A stretch of 64,000 nucleotides of DNA from Halorubrum salipaludis (GTDB lineage: Archaea; Halobacteriota; Halobacteria; Halobacteriales; Haloferacaceae). Below are positions 25,696-35,162 of the stretch, piece after piece (position 1 is the first letter of the stretch; the number at the start of each line of letters is the position of its first letter). The stretch is taken from NCBI RefSeq assembly GCF_002286985.1, contig NZ_NSKC01000009.1:1-64000 (forward strand). Direction: 5' to 3'. The notes beneath the pieces were generated by a model. That model had not been told where the DNA came from, did no database searches, and saw only the letters and a program-made list of their open reading frames with translations. The position numbers and the translations under genes are program-made.

Positions 25696-26142
25696 GGAGT
25701 GAGTCTTGCAGATCGGTCGTGGCGAGATGGTATCTAAACAGCCGTGAGCGGAATCGACGACCACTTATAAAAACGGCGCGGTGGCGCGTGCCGCCGAGCG
25801 CCCCTCGGGCGCGAGGTGCACGCGCGAGGGAGTCAGTCGCCGGAGCGAAGCGACGGCGACTGACGAGGCTGGGGAGGGATGAGGTGCTGTGCGGTTGCGG
25901 TGGGGTGGGACTCAAAGGGGCAGTCGCCGGCGGCGGAGCCGCCGGCTGCCAGAGGCGCGAAGCGCCTCGCTGCCGCGAGGACGAAGCACGGCGACGCAAG
26001 CACTGGAAGGAGCGAGCGATGCGAGCGACTGAAGCGCGCAGCGAGCCGCGCGAGTCCTCGCAGCTGGGGCTTTGCAGGCCTTCACCGCAACACCGTCGAT
26101 CACCTATAAACACCCACCAGCACACCACAATTAGACTTATAA
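25696..26142 (-). repeat. Structured intergenic repeat, copy B
   Basis: Copy B occupies most of the gap between dnaG and the ATP-grasp gene and reads on the minus strand. From its 5' end: TTATAAG at 26136-26142, a second box at 26103-26110, CAAAGCCCCAGCTGC at 26060-26075, then perfect hairpins with 3-base loops inside the first helix. The linker GGGTGGGACTCAAAGGGGC (plus-strand view) is at 25904-25922. Helix 2 is 25832-25842/25854-25864 (11 bp). Helix 3 is 25785-25791/25818-25824 with inner stem 25798-25803/25807-25812. The terminal box, CTGCAAGACTCACTCC on its own strand, lies at 25696-25711. The bases from 25573 to 25695 hold nothing I can name. Confidence 0.85.
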
Positions 26143-26184
26143 ACAACCGGCCCACCGCAATGATTCACGTACTCCCGCCGTGGC

Positions 26185-27495
26185 TTACGGTCCGAGGTAC
26201 CCCCACGCCTGCAGTCGATCGCCGTCACCGTTGATCCAGCGCTCGCCGATGTCGTCGCGGTAGTACATGTTCGGCATCACGATCTCGTCAATCCGGTCGT
26301 ACGCCTGCTCGCGCGCGGCTCCCATCGTCTCGCCCTTCCCGGTCACGACGATGGGCATACCGTTGTCGCCCGCGACACGCCACTGCCCGTCGACGCGCTT
26401 CGCGTCCTCCAGGTGGATCCCCTCGCGGCGCTCCGTCTCGAACACCACGGCCGCGTTCCGGGAGTTCTCGTCGTACGTCTTGTCGTCGTCGAACGGGAAC
26501 GGCGGGAGGACGACCCGAACCGCGATCTGGTAGCCGTTGTGGACCTCTAGTTCGGGGTCGTTTCCGTGCGCGAGATCGGAGAAGAACTCGCCGGTGGACG
26601 ACTCGATCGACTCCTCCTGTAAGGCGATCGTCGGGTAGCCGAACCGCGGCGTGAACTCCAGCGGGTAGATCCCCGTCTCGTTGACGATGCAGTTGATGTC
26701 GATGCTCCCGACGTACCCCTCGTCGGCGAGCCAGCCTTCGAGCTTGCCGAACGTCTCCTCGAACAGCTTGTTCTGCCCGGCCCAGAACATCGACGTGCCC
26801 ATCTCACCGGTCGACGGGCCGATGTTGCCCGGGAACAGCTTCTTGTGCTCGAAGTTGAAGTTGACCTGATCGATGAACTCCTCGCCGTTGAAGAACCCGC
26901 AGATGGCGACCTCGACGCCCTCGACCTTCCGCTGGAGCTGGAACCCCTTCATGCGGTGGCCCCACGCCTTCTTGTACGCCTTCAGCACGTCGACCACGTC
27001 GCTGCCGTCGTCCTCGTTGCCGACGTAGAGGAGCCGTTTGACGTTCTGCACCTCGCCGAGCGGCTTGATCACGTACGGCGCGGGATGCTGCTGGACGTGC
27101 TGGATCCCGGCGTCGAAGTCGTCGAAGACGTGGTGTTCGACGGTGTTGACGCCGTGCTCCTCAAGGACTTCCATCGCGTAGCCGCGGTCCTCCTCGAGTC
27201 GGTCGGTGTTCGGCGTGCCGCCGACGACGGCCTTCCCCCGCTCGCGGAGCTCCCGTGCGAGCTCTCCAGTGCCGACGTCGGAACCGACCCAGATGTCGTC
27301 GAAGACGATCACGTCGGCCCACTCCACCTCCGCGCGCCAGTCGTCCGTCTTGGGGACGAACCCGTCGCCGATCTCCCGGTCGCTTTCGGCCTCGATGTAG
27401 TACTTCACGTCGTGGCCCTCGCGGTGGACCTGCCACGCGAGGTCGGTGATCAGCGCGGCGTCCGCGGAGACGAACAGGAACCGTTCGGTGTCCAT
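26185..27495 (-). CDS. PurD-like ATP-grasp ligase (phosphoribosylamine-glycine ligase family)
   Basis: A 436-residue ATP-grasp protein. The preATP-grasp region starts RFLFVSADAALITDLAWQVHREGHDVKYYI and lacks the GGGGREHA motif of classical PurD. The ATP-grasp core is present (YVIKPLGEVQNVKRLLYVG, GFQLQRKVEGVEVAICGFF, GYVGSIDINCIVNETGIYPLEFTPRFGYPTI with metal-binding Glu/Asn). Similar haloarchaeal proteins are annotated as PurD-like, but the missing first motif and long C-terminal region suggest a different carboxylate-amine ligation. It is a lone gene, with no purine genes adjacent. Confidence 0.75.
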   Translation of the reverse strand: MDTERFLFVSADAALITDLAWQVHREGHDVKYYIEAESDREIGDGFVPKTDDWRAEVEWADVIVFDDIWVGSDVGTGELARELRERGKAVVGGTPNTDRLEEDRGYAMEVLEEHGVNTVEHHVFDDFDAGIQHVQQHPAPYVIKPLGEVQNVKRLLYVGNEDDGSDVVDVLKAYKKAWGHRMKGFQLQRKVEGVEVAICGFFNGEEFIDQVNFNFEHKKLFPGNIGPSTGEMGTSMFWAGQNKLFEETFGKLEGWLADEGYVGSIDINCIVNETGIYPLEFTPRFGYPTIALQEESIESSTGEFFSDLAHGNDPELEVHNGYQIAVRVVLPPFPFDDDKTYDENSRNAAVVFETERREGIHLEDAKRVDGQWRVAGDNGMPIVVTGKGETMGAAREQAYDRIDEIVMPNMYYRDDIGERWINGDGDRLQAWGYLGP

Positions 27496-27576
27496 GGCGG
27501 CACGTCTTCCGGCGGGGACTTGAGTGTGTCTCCGTCCCGGACGGCGGCGGGGTCGAGACCGATCGGGCTCGGTCGA

Positions 27577-27942
27577 CTACTGCCCGACCATGTCGGGTTC
27601 GAGCGCGCCGACCTCGTCGAGGATCGTCTCGACGTTCTCCTCGGCGACGCCGTTCTCTCTGAGCGCCTCCGCGAGGTAGGTCGCGACGCGACCGAACCCC
27701 TCCTCCGTGATCCCCATCCCCTCGTGGGCCGCCCGCATGTCCGCGCCCTCGTAGGAGACCGGGCCGCCGGCGACCGCGCTGATGAACTGGACCTGGTGGG
27801 CGTACAGCGCCTCGCGGTCGACGCCCTCGAAGTACGGTTCGAGGACGGGATCGTCGAAGACGCGGTCGTAGAAGTCCGAGACGACGGCCTCGACGGCCTC
27901 GCGGCCGCCGATGTCGGCGTAGATCGACTGGGTGTCGGGCAT
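27577..27942 (-). CDS. Truncated haemoglobin (group I-like)
   Basis: A 121-residue 2-on-2 globin. It shows SIYADIGGREAVEAVVSDFYDRVFDDPVLEPYFEGVD (helices A-E), a YAHQVQFISAVAGGP E-helix region, and the proximal haem histidine in MRAAHEGMGI (F helix), then FGRVATYLAEALRENGV. Such globins bind O2 and NO, and in prokaryotes often dioxygenate NO to nitrate. The ATG at 27940-27942 gives the typical short N-terminus. It is divergent from the HemA-domain gene, and a palindrome at 27984-27993 sits 42 bases before its start, suggesting redox- or NO-linked control. Confidence 0.9.
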   Translation of the reverse strand: MPDTQSIYADIGGREAVEAVVSDFYDRVFDDPVLEPYFEGVDREALYAHQVQFISAVAGGPVSYEGADMRAAHEGMGITEEGFGRVATYLAEALRENGVAEENVETILDEVGALEPDMVGQ

Positions 27943-27983
27943 CGCGTCGATCGACTTCGTTGCGACGGAAGACGCCTCTGAAA

Positions 27984-27993
27984 GAACATGTTC
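27984..27993 (-). promoter_or_regulatory. Palindrome upstream of the globin gene (GAACATGTTC)
   Basis: A perfect 10-bp palindrome, GAACATGTTC, followed by GGGG on the plus strand. It shares the GAA-N2/4-TTC core and flanking G/C run with the sites at 28020-28039 and 28800-28815. It lies 42 bases before the globin start codon, a position suited to a transcription factor site. Confidence 0.6.
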
Positions 27994-28019
27994 GGGGAGG
28001 TCCGTGTCGGTCGATCGAT

Positions 28020-28039
28020 CCCCCGAATACGTTCGGGGG
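28020..28039 (+). promoter_or_regulatory. 20-bp inverted repeat between divergent genes
   Basis: CCCCCGAATACGTTCGGGGG has perfect 8-bp arms around a 4-base centre. It lies 33 bases before the HemA-domain gene and 41 bp (centre to centre) from the palindrome of the globin gene. The 16-base core recurs exactly at 28800-28815. Confidence 0.75.
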
Positions 28040-28072
28040 AACACGCACCCCGACGCCGACCGACGCTCGGGT

Positions 28073-28483
28073 ATGAGCACCGACCGGTCCGAGGGGGCCG
28101 TTGTCCGATCCGAGACGGACCCGGAGGGTTCCGAACCGTCGCCCGATCCGGAGCCAGAACGAACCGAATCGTCGCCAGATTCGGAACCGGAACCGTCCGA
28201 GTCGCCGCCCGATCCGGAGCGACTACGGAGGCGGCTCCGCCGCCGAACCGACGAAATCGAGCGGCGTGAGGTCGAGGCGGCCGTCTCGGCGCTCGACGCG
28301 CGCGGCGGCCTCACGGAGGAGCAGCGCGAGACCGTTCGGGAGCTCGGGTCCGCGCTCGCCGACGAGCTGATCGCAGGGCCGGATCGGACGCTGGAGCGGG
28401 CGGCTCGAGACCAGGAGGCGGAGGGGCGGGAACGAGAGCGAACGCGGTCGATCCGGCGGCTCTTCGATCTCGGCGAGGCGTAG
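28073..28483 (+). CDS. Stand-alone HemA-dimerisation-domain protein
   Basis: A 136-residue protein. Residues 1-50 are a disordered acidic, Pro/Ser/Glu-rich tail. Residues 65-111 align without gaps to residues 348-394 of the glutamyl-tRNA reductase in this window, with 27 identities in 47 positions by my count, including LTxEQRETV. It has no catalytic or NADPH domain. It could bind GluTR and modulate haem synthesis, or mimic its dimer interface; both are inferences. It starts at the ATG at 28073, divergent from the truncated haemoglobin, with a strong palindrome between them. Confidence 0.75.
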   Translation: MSTDRSEGAVVRSETDPEGSEPSPDPEPERTESSPDSEPEPSESPPDPERLRRRLRRRTDEIERREVEAAVSALDARGGLTEEQRETVRELGSALADELIAGPDRTLERAARDQEAEGRERERTRSIRRLFDLGEA

Positions 28484-28526
28484 CAATCGTCACGAGGTCG
28501 CGGCGTAGCAATCGCGCGGCGAGGCC

Positions 28527-28760
28527 TCACTCCTCGGTCTTCGGGAACTCCGCGACGAACTCGTCGGGCGCGTTCTGTCGCACCTCGTAGGCCTCCTCGT
28601 CGAACGCGGGGACTTCGGCCGCCATCTCGTAGTACAGCGGCTTCGGCTCGTGGTCGTTGACGATGGTGAGCGTCTCGCCCGGCTCCATCTCCTCGAACTC
28701 CTCGTGGATCGTGTCGTGGCGGTTCACCGGCTGGATCTCGCGGACGTCGAGTCTGGGCAT
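28527..28760 (-). CDS. DUF2249 family small protein
   Basis: A 77-residue protein starting MPRLDVREIQPVNRHDTIHEEFEEMEPGETL (read in pieces) and containing VNDHEPKPLYYEMAAEVP. The RHDTIHEEFE and NDHEPKPLYY motifs define the DUF2249 family. These often sit with denitrification, NO-handling or hemerythrin genes and resemble SirA/TusA-like folds. Function is unproven. It is divergent from the cupin gene, with the recurring palindrome at 28800-28815 between them, linking it to the globin locus. Confidence 0.85.
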   Translation of the reverse strand: MPRLDVREIQPVNRHDTIHEEFEEMEPGETLTIVNDHEPKPLYYEMAAEVPAFDEEAYEVRQNAPDEFVAEFPKTEE

Positions 28761-28799
28761 GCGATCGGAGAGTCGGGCCCGTCCGAATTCCGTGTTGAG

Positions 28800-28815
28800 C
28801 CGAATACGTTCGGGG
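28800..28815 (+). promoter_or_regulatory. Second exact copy of the CCGAATACGTTCGGGG motif
   Basis: CCGAATACGTTCGGGG is identical to the core of the 28020-28039 site. Both are followed by (A)ACACGCAC, so 24 of about 26 bases are shared. It lies between the DUF2249 gene (40 bases from its start) and the cupin gene. Confidence 0.7.
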
Positions 28816-28920
28816 ACACGCACTCGCCGGCGGGTCCCGAACTCCCGGCCGTGACAGCGATCACTGCCACGCCCACGACCGGTACCGAGAGCGACCACCG
28901 CACGCCGTCCGTCCGGAGGG

Positions 28921-29316
28921 GTGAGTGACGTGCCGGCGACCGACTTCGACGCCGAACGGCGCTACGACGACGAGCGGTTCTCGACCAGCGAGGTGTTCCG
29001 GAGCGACCGCATGAAGGTCGTCTGCGGCTACTTCGAGCCGGGGCAGTTCATCCCGGTCCACGCGCCCGACAGCGACGTGGCGATCACGGTCCTGTCCGGC
29101 TCCGGGGTCGTCCGAGAGGGCGAGACTGACCGGGAGGTGGATCCTGGCGACGTCGTCGTCGTGCCCGCCGGGACCGCGCGGGGCGTGAAGGCGAGCGAGG
29201 GGGAGCGACTGGAGGCCTCGCTCGTCACCGCTCCGCCGCCGACCGACGCGGAGCACGACCCCGTCAGAGCGGGACTCAAACGCGGGGAGTTCGATCCGCG
29301 GGCCGGAGGAGAGTAG
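28921..29316 (+). CDS. Cupin-domain protein
   Basis: A 131-residue single cupin: motif 1 is GYFEPGQFIPVHAPDSDVAITVLSGSG (PVHxP with one His) and motif 2 is PGDVVVVPAGTARGVKA, which lacks the usual late His, so metal binding may be weak or altered. It starts at the GTG at 28921; no ATG fits. It is probably a small-molecule-binding or stress protein. The palindrome 105 bases upstream places it in the proposed globin/HemA-domain regulon. Confidence 0.75.
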   Translation: MSDVPATDFDAERRYDDERFSTSEVFRSDRMKVVCGYFEPGQFIPVHAPDSDVAITVLSGSGVVREGETDREVDPGDVVVVPAGTARGVKASEGERLEASLVTAPPPTDAEHDPVRAGLKRGEFDPRAGGE

Positions 29317-29384
29317 CGGTCTCGACGGGCCGAGAGACGCGGAGGGTTCCGACGGTAGTTTCGACTTTTCAAACTCTTATTTAT

Positions 29385-29446
29385 GAAGTCCAAAGTTAAC
29401 TTCTGATTAATAAATGCCGCAGCGGCCAGTAGCCAGATTTTTATTT
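29385..29446 (+). promoter_or_regulatory. AT-rich promoter region of the small ORF-katG unit
   Basis: In GC-rich DNA this stretch holds GAAGT-N9-ACTTC (29385-29403) with a nested perfect palindrome AAGTTAACTT (29393-29402). Two TATA-like boxes follow, TTAATAAAT (29407-29415) and TTTTTATTT (29438-29446). The palindrome is a candidate operator for oxidative control of katG. Bases 29317-29384 show nothing else. Confidence 0.5.
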
Positions 29447-29474
29447 GAGGTGGATAAAGAATCGATGACGCCGA

Positions 29475-31783
<2,309 letters not shown>

Positions 31784-31884
31784 CGGTCGGACTGGAGCGG
31801 TTTTCGCGGGCAACACTTTTTCGAACTGCGGACGCGGCCGTCACCGAATTCGGAGTCGACGATACGCAGGCACTGCGGCGCTGA

Positions 31885-32439
31885 TCACCCGAGGAAGTAC
31901 CGCGTCCACGGATACCGTTCGACGAGCGCGGTGCCCCCGATGTCGTACTGTTCGATGTAGGCGTCGAGGCCGAAGATCCTGCCCGCCCCGAACGCCGCGA
32001 CGGAGAGGAACACCAGCAGGTACGCGAAGTCGCCGTTGATGTAGCCGTGGGCGATGTCCCAGTTGCCAAAGTAGAACAACAACATCATGAACGCGCCCCA
32101 GAACGCGGCGAGCCGGGTCAGACAGCCGACTATCAGCCCGAGGCCGATGAACAGCTGTCCCCACGGGACCGCGACGTTCACGAAGTCCATGAACAGTGGC
32201 GACTGCGCCATCGAGGCGAAGAGGTCGGCCAGCGGACTCCCGTTCGCCGCCGGCGCGTTCTGGAGATACCCGGCCGCGCTGAACTCGCCGCCGAGCAGCT
32301 TGCTCGACCCCGCCTGAAGGAACGCGAGCCCCATCATGAGCCGAAGGGCGAGGATGAACCAGACGCTCAGGGTGTGGAGCTGCCCTTCCGCGCTCAACCC
32401 GCCGACCGTACTTCTGAGTGTTACTTCTTTCGATGACAT
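31885..32439 (-). CDS. DoxX family membrane protein
   Basis: A 184-residue protein with four hydrophobic segments of the DoxX/terminal oxidase subunit-like family: ILALRLMMGLAFLQAGSSKLL, VAVPWGQLFIGLGLIVGCLTRLAAFWGAFMMLLFYFGNWD, and FAYLLVFLSVAAFGAGRIFGLD. The family is linked to thiosulfate:quinone oxidation or to redox stress complexes (DoxX/SodA/SseA in mycobacteria). Its place opposite katG fits an oxidative-stress role, by inference. A TATA box at 32461-32470 precedes the start. Confidence 0.9.
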   Translation of the reverse strand: MSSKEVTLRSTVGGLSAEGQLHTLSVWFILALRLMMGLAFLQAGSSKLLGGEFSAAGYLQNAPAANGSPLADLFASMAQSPLFMDFVNVAVPWGQLFIGLGLIVGCLTRLAAFWGAFMMLLFYFGNWDIAHGYINGDFAYLLVFLSVAAFGAGRIFGLDAYIEQYDIGGTALVERYPWTRYFLG

Positions 32440-32460
32440 ATACGCAGATCTACAATACAG

Positions 32461-32470
32461 TTATAAATAA
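32461..32470 (-). promoter_or_regulatory. TATA box of the doxX-like gene
   Basis: TTATTTATAA on the minus strand, 22-31 bases before the start at 32439, the spacing of a leaderless promoter. Confidence 0.65.
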
Positions 32471-32511
32471 TCATCTCCGGGATCCGTCGTCTCCGGGCGT
32501 CTGACGGCCGC

Positions 32512-33495
32512 TCACCACACCGGCGCGAGCAACAGCCCGACCGTGACCGAGATGAAGACGAGTTTCAAGGCGGTGTTGACGGCGATCACCTTGGTGCCGA
32601 ACTCGGCCCCCCAGATCCCGTACTGGAAGGGGATCGAGCGCCGGAACGTGGAGACGGCGAAGGAGAGGATCCCTCCGATGAGCAGGCTCGCGACGCCCGT
32701 CCGGACGGTGAACGTCCCCTCGGCGGTGCCGGCCAGCGTCACCGCGCCGGCGGTCGTGTCGAGGGTGTAGACGGCGATCACGGGGACCGCGGCGCCCGGG
32801 AGCCCGAGCGCGCCCGTGATCGGTTCGGCGACGCTCGTCAGGGCCGCCACGTCGACGTTGCTGACGAGTCCGATCACGAGGGTGTAGACGACCGCGAGCC
32901 GCGGGACGATCCGGCGGAGCGTGGACCACGACTTCCCGGCCGCTTCGCGGACGCGCTCCCGGCTGGTGCGGTCGTCGGCGTCGGGACCGCTCGCGTCGAC
33001 CTCGGCGAGCGCGCCGCGGTCGACGTTGCGCTCGGACAGCAGGACGCCGCCCGCGAGCACGCCGGTGACCGTGATCGCCAGCGCGATCCCGGCGCGCGCG
33101 GAGACGTAGACGACCCCGGTTTCGACGCCCAAAATCGGGATCATCACGGGGACGTAGTAGGTGAACACGTGCTGGACGAACCCGAAGAACGTGTTGATGG
33201 TCACGGCGACCAGCGTCGCCCGGTCGTCCAGCAGGCCCGACTCGCGGTACTCGGCGAGCGTGGCGTACCCCGCCGTCGTCGACGCCGCGGTCGTGAGGAT
33301 CGCGGTGCCGACCTCGTCGGGGAGGTTCGCGGGCCGGGTGAGCCACCCGGCGAGTCCGGCGACGTACCGGATCAGCCCGAACGCGACCGCGACGTTGGCG
33401 GCGAAGACGCCGACCGCGATGAACGCCGCGATGCGGGCGAGCCGCGGGGCGACCTCGACGAGCAGGGCGACGAGTTCGGCGGCGACCGATTGCAC
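32512..33495 (-). CDS. Nucleoside-recognition (Gate) domain membrane protein
   Basis: A 327-residue membrane protein with about eight hydrophobic segments and two Gate-like halves (VGTAILTTAASTTAGYATLAEYRESGLL; ASLLIGGILSFAVSTFRRSIPFQYGIWGAEFG). A hydrophilic loop at about 170-200 links them. Gate proteins occur in nucleoside and spore transporters; haloarchaeal homologues are uncharacterised. The start is GTG (33493-33495), as no closer ATG fits. Confidence 0.75.
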   Translation of the reverse strand: MQSVAAELVALLVEVAPRLARIAAFIAVGVFAANVAVAFGLIRYVAGLAGWLTRPANLPDEVGTAILTTAASTTAGYATLAEYRESGLLDDRATLVAVTINTFFGFVQHVFTYYVPVMIPILGVETGVVYVSARAGIALAITVTGVLAGGVLLSERNVDRGALAEVDASGPDADDRTSRERVREAAGKSWSTLRRIVPRLAVVYTLVIGLVSNVDVAALTSVAEPITGALGLPGAAVPVIAVYTLDTTAGAVTLAGTAEGTFTVRTGVASLLIGGILSFAVSTFRRSIPFQYGIWGAEFGTKVIAVNTALKLVFISVTVGLLLAPVW

Positions 33496-33600
33496 TACCG
33501 GTCCTACGCGGTCGCCGACCTAATGGCCATCGGAATCGTGAACGGCCGGTCGGATCCGCGCCGCGCGGGGCTTATGGGAGCCCCGGCCGAACCCCCGGCA

Positions 33601-34512
33601 ATGGCACCCGCCGAAGACGACATCTCGATCGAGGAGAAGCGCGTGTACGCCGGGACGGCGGGCCGCACCGACGCCTACGTCGCCACCGAGAGCGGCGTCG
33701 TCCGGGTGGCGCTCTCGGCCGACAAGATCGGCGCGTTCGACATGGTCGCGCGCGACCCCGCCCGCGACGCCGCGGTCCTCCCGCGGCGAGACGCCCCGGA
33801 CCTGCTCGGCGTCGCGACCCCGGACGGGCTCCGCGTCGCGCCCGTCGGCGACGACCTCGCGTTCGAAGCGGTCGACGCCGGCTCCGTCGGGTCGGAACCA
33901 ATCGCCGCGGTCGGCGTCCACGACGGCGCGTTCCTCGTCGCGGGCGACGACGGCCGGATCGACCGTCTCGAAGTCGGCGATGGGGGCACCGATTCGGTCG
34001 TGACCGCGGTCGGAGACGTCTCGGAACCGCGCGCGGTCGACGGCCCCCTCGTCGCGGCCGCGGACGGGGTCCACCGGGTCGTCGAGGGCGACGGCGTCGG
34101 CGACGGCCCCGAACTCGCCGCGGTCGGCCTTGACGACGCCCGCGACGCCGCGGGGACCGGGATGCCCCTCGCGGCGACCGCGGCCGGGGTCTACTGGCTC
34201 GGCAACGGGTGGATGACGGCGCTCTCGGGCGACGCGACCGCGGTCGCCGCCGACGGCGACGATCACGCGATGGCGGTCGTCGACGGCGACCTGCTCGTCC
34301 ACGGTGGGGACGACGCCGAGTGGGGGACCGAGTCGTGGGCCGCGGCGGAGCTCCCGGTCGACGAGGAGCCGGTCGCGCTCGGCTACGGTCCCGGCGTGTC
34401 GGTGGCCGTCACCGACGCCGGCACGCTCTGCGTCGACGCCGGCGACGGGTGGCGGCACCAAGTCGTCGGGGTTCGAGGAGTCGCCGGCGTCGCGCTCGCG
34501 GTCGTGGAGTGA
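33601..34512 (+). CDS. Beta-propeller-like protein (HVO_0234 type)
   Basis: A 303-residue protein made of repeated short strands with Gly/Asp turns: RVYAGTAGRTDAYVATESGVVRVAL, HDGAFLVAGDDGRIDRLEVG, VDGPLVAAADGVHRVVEG, TAAGVYWLGNG, VVDGDLLVHGGDD. This fits a 5-6-blade propeller; from memory a haloarchaeal family named after HVO_0234 looks like this. Function is unknown; a protein-protein scaffold is likely. The ATG at 33601 follows a Shine-Dalgarno-poor region, so a leaderless or short leader is likely. Confidence 0.65.
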   Translation: MAPAEDDISIEEKRVYAGTAGRTDAYVATESGVVRVALSADKIGAFDMVARDPARDAAVLPRRDAPDLLGVATPDGLRVAPVGDDLAFEAVDAGSVGSEPIAAVGVHDGAFLVAGDDGRIDRLEVGDGGTDSVVTAVGDVSEPRAVDGPLVAAADGVHRVVEGDGVGDGPELAAVGLDDARDAAGTGMPLAATAAGVYWLGNGWMTALSGDATAVAADGDDHAMAVVDGDLLVHGGDDAEWGTESWAAAELPVDEEPVALGYGPGVSVAVTDAGTLCVDAGDGWRHQVVGVRGVAGVALAVVE

Positions 34513-34541
34513 CGAGATACGAAGTAGCACCTCGGTTCGAT

Positions 34542-34883
34542 TTATAAGCAGTTACCGGCAGATCGGCGGTGAACAACGCCAAATTTCCGACGGATCGCTT
34601 ATAAATAGCTGACAGTGGATCGACAGTGAACACGTCCAAAGCCCCAGCCGCTCGGTTATAAGTGGCTGACAGTGGATCGACAGTGAGCACGTCCAAAGCC
34701 CCAGCCGCTCGCTTATAAATGGCTGACAGTGGATCGACAGTGAACACGTCCAAAGCCCCAGCCGCTCGGTTATAAGTGGCTGACAGCGGATCGACAGTGA
34801 ACACGTCCAAAGCCCCAGCCGCTCGCTTATAAATAGCTGACAGTGGATCGACAGTGAACACGTCCAAAGCCCCAGCCGCGAGG
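34542..34883 (+). repeat. Six tandem 57-bp TTATAA units
   Basis: Units start at 34542, 34599, 34656, 34713, 34770 and 34827, each exactly 57 bp. The first is diverged; the next five are near-identical. Each opens with TTATAARTRGC and, 38 bases after its first base, carries CAAAGCCCCAGCCGC, the 5' strand of helix 1 of the structured element. TTATAA is a strong archaeal TATA form, so each unit looks like a promoter plus the first bases of the RNA. Confidence 0.9.
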
Positions 34884-35130
34884 ACTCGCGCGGCTCGATG
34901 CGCTCCTCGACCGCTCACTCCGTTCGCGGTCTGCGGTGCTTTCGTCGCCGTGCTTCGTCCTCGCGGCTGCCCCTTTGAGTCCCACCCGCCCGCACCGCAA
35001 CCGCACCTCACGCCTCCCCAGCCTCGTCGGCGGCTCCCGTCGGTCGCCGCCGACTCCCTCGCACGCGCTCCTCACGGCCGCCGATGGCGGCCGCTCGGAG
35101 GCGCGCGCCACCGCCCTGATCGCTTATAAA
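34542..35130 (+). repeat. Structured intergenic repeat, copy C (with promoter-like array)
   Basis: The best-preserved copy. After the 57-bp array, helix 1 is exact: CAAAG 34865-34869 pairs with CTTTG 34973-34977. A symmetric internal loop follows (CCCC 34870-34873 against GCCC 34969-34972), then 12 bp (34874-34885 with 34957-34968). The linker GAGTCCCACCC and the core CCTCACGCCTCCCCAGCCTC follow, then helix 2 (GTCGGCGGC/GCCGCCGAC) and helix 3 with a GGCCGCC-GAT-GGCGGCC hairpin, then GCCACCGC and a TTATAA at 35124-35129. It fills the gap between two genes; long frames across it are artefacts. Confidence 0.9.
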
Positions 35131-35162
35131 CAAGCCACCGCTCCCCGGGCAGACCGTCTGTC

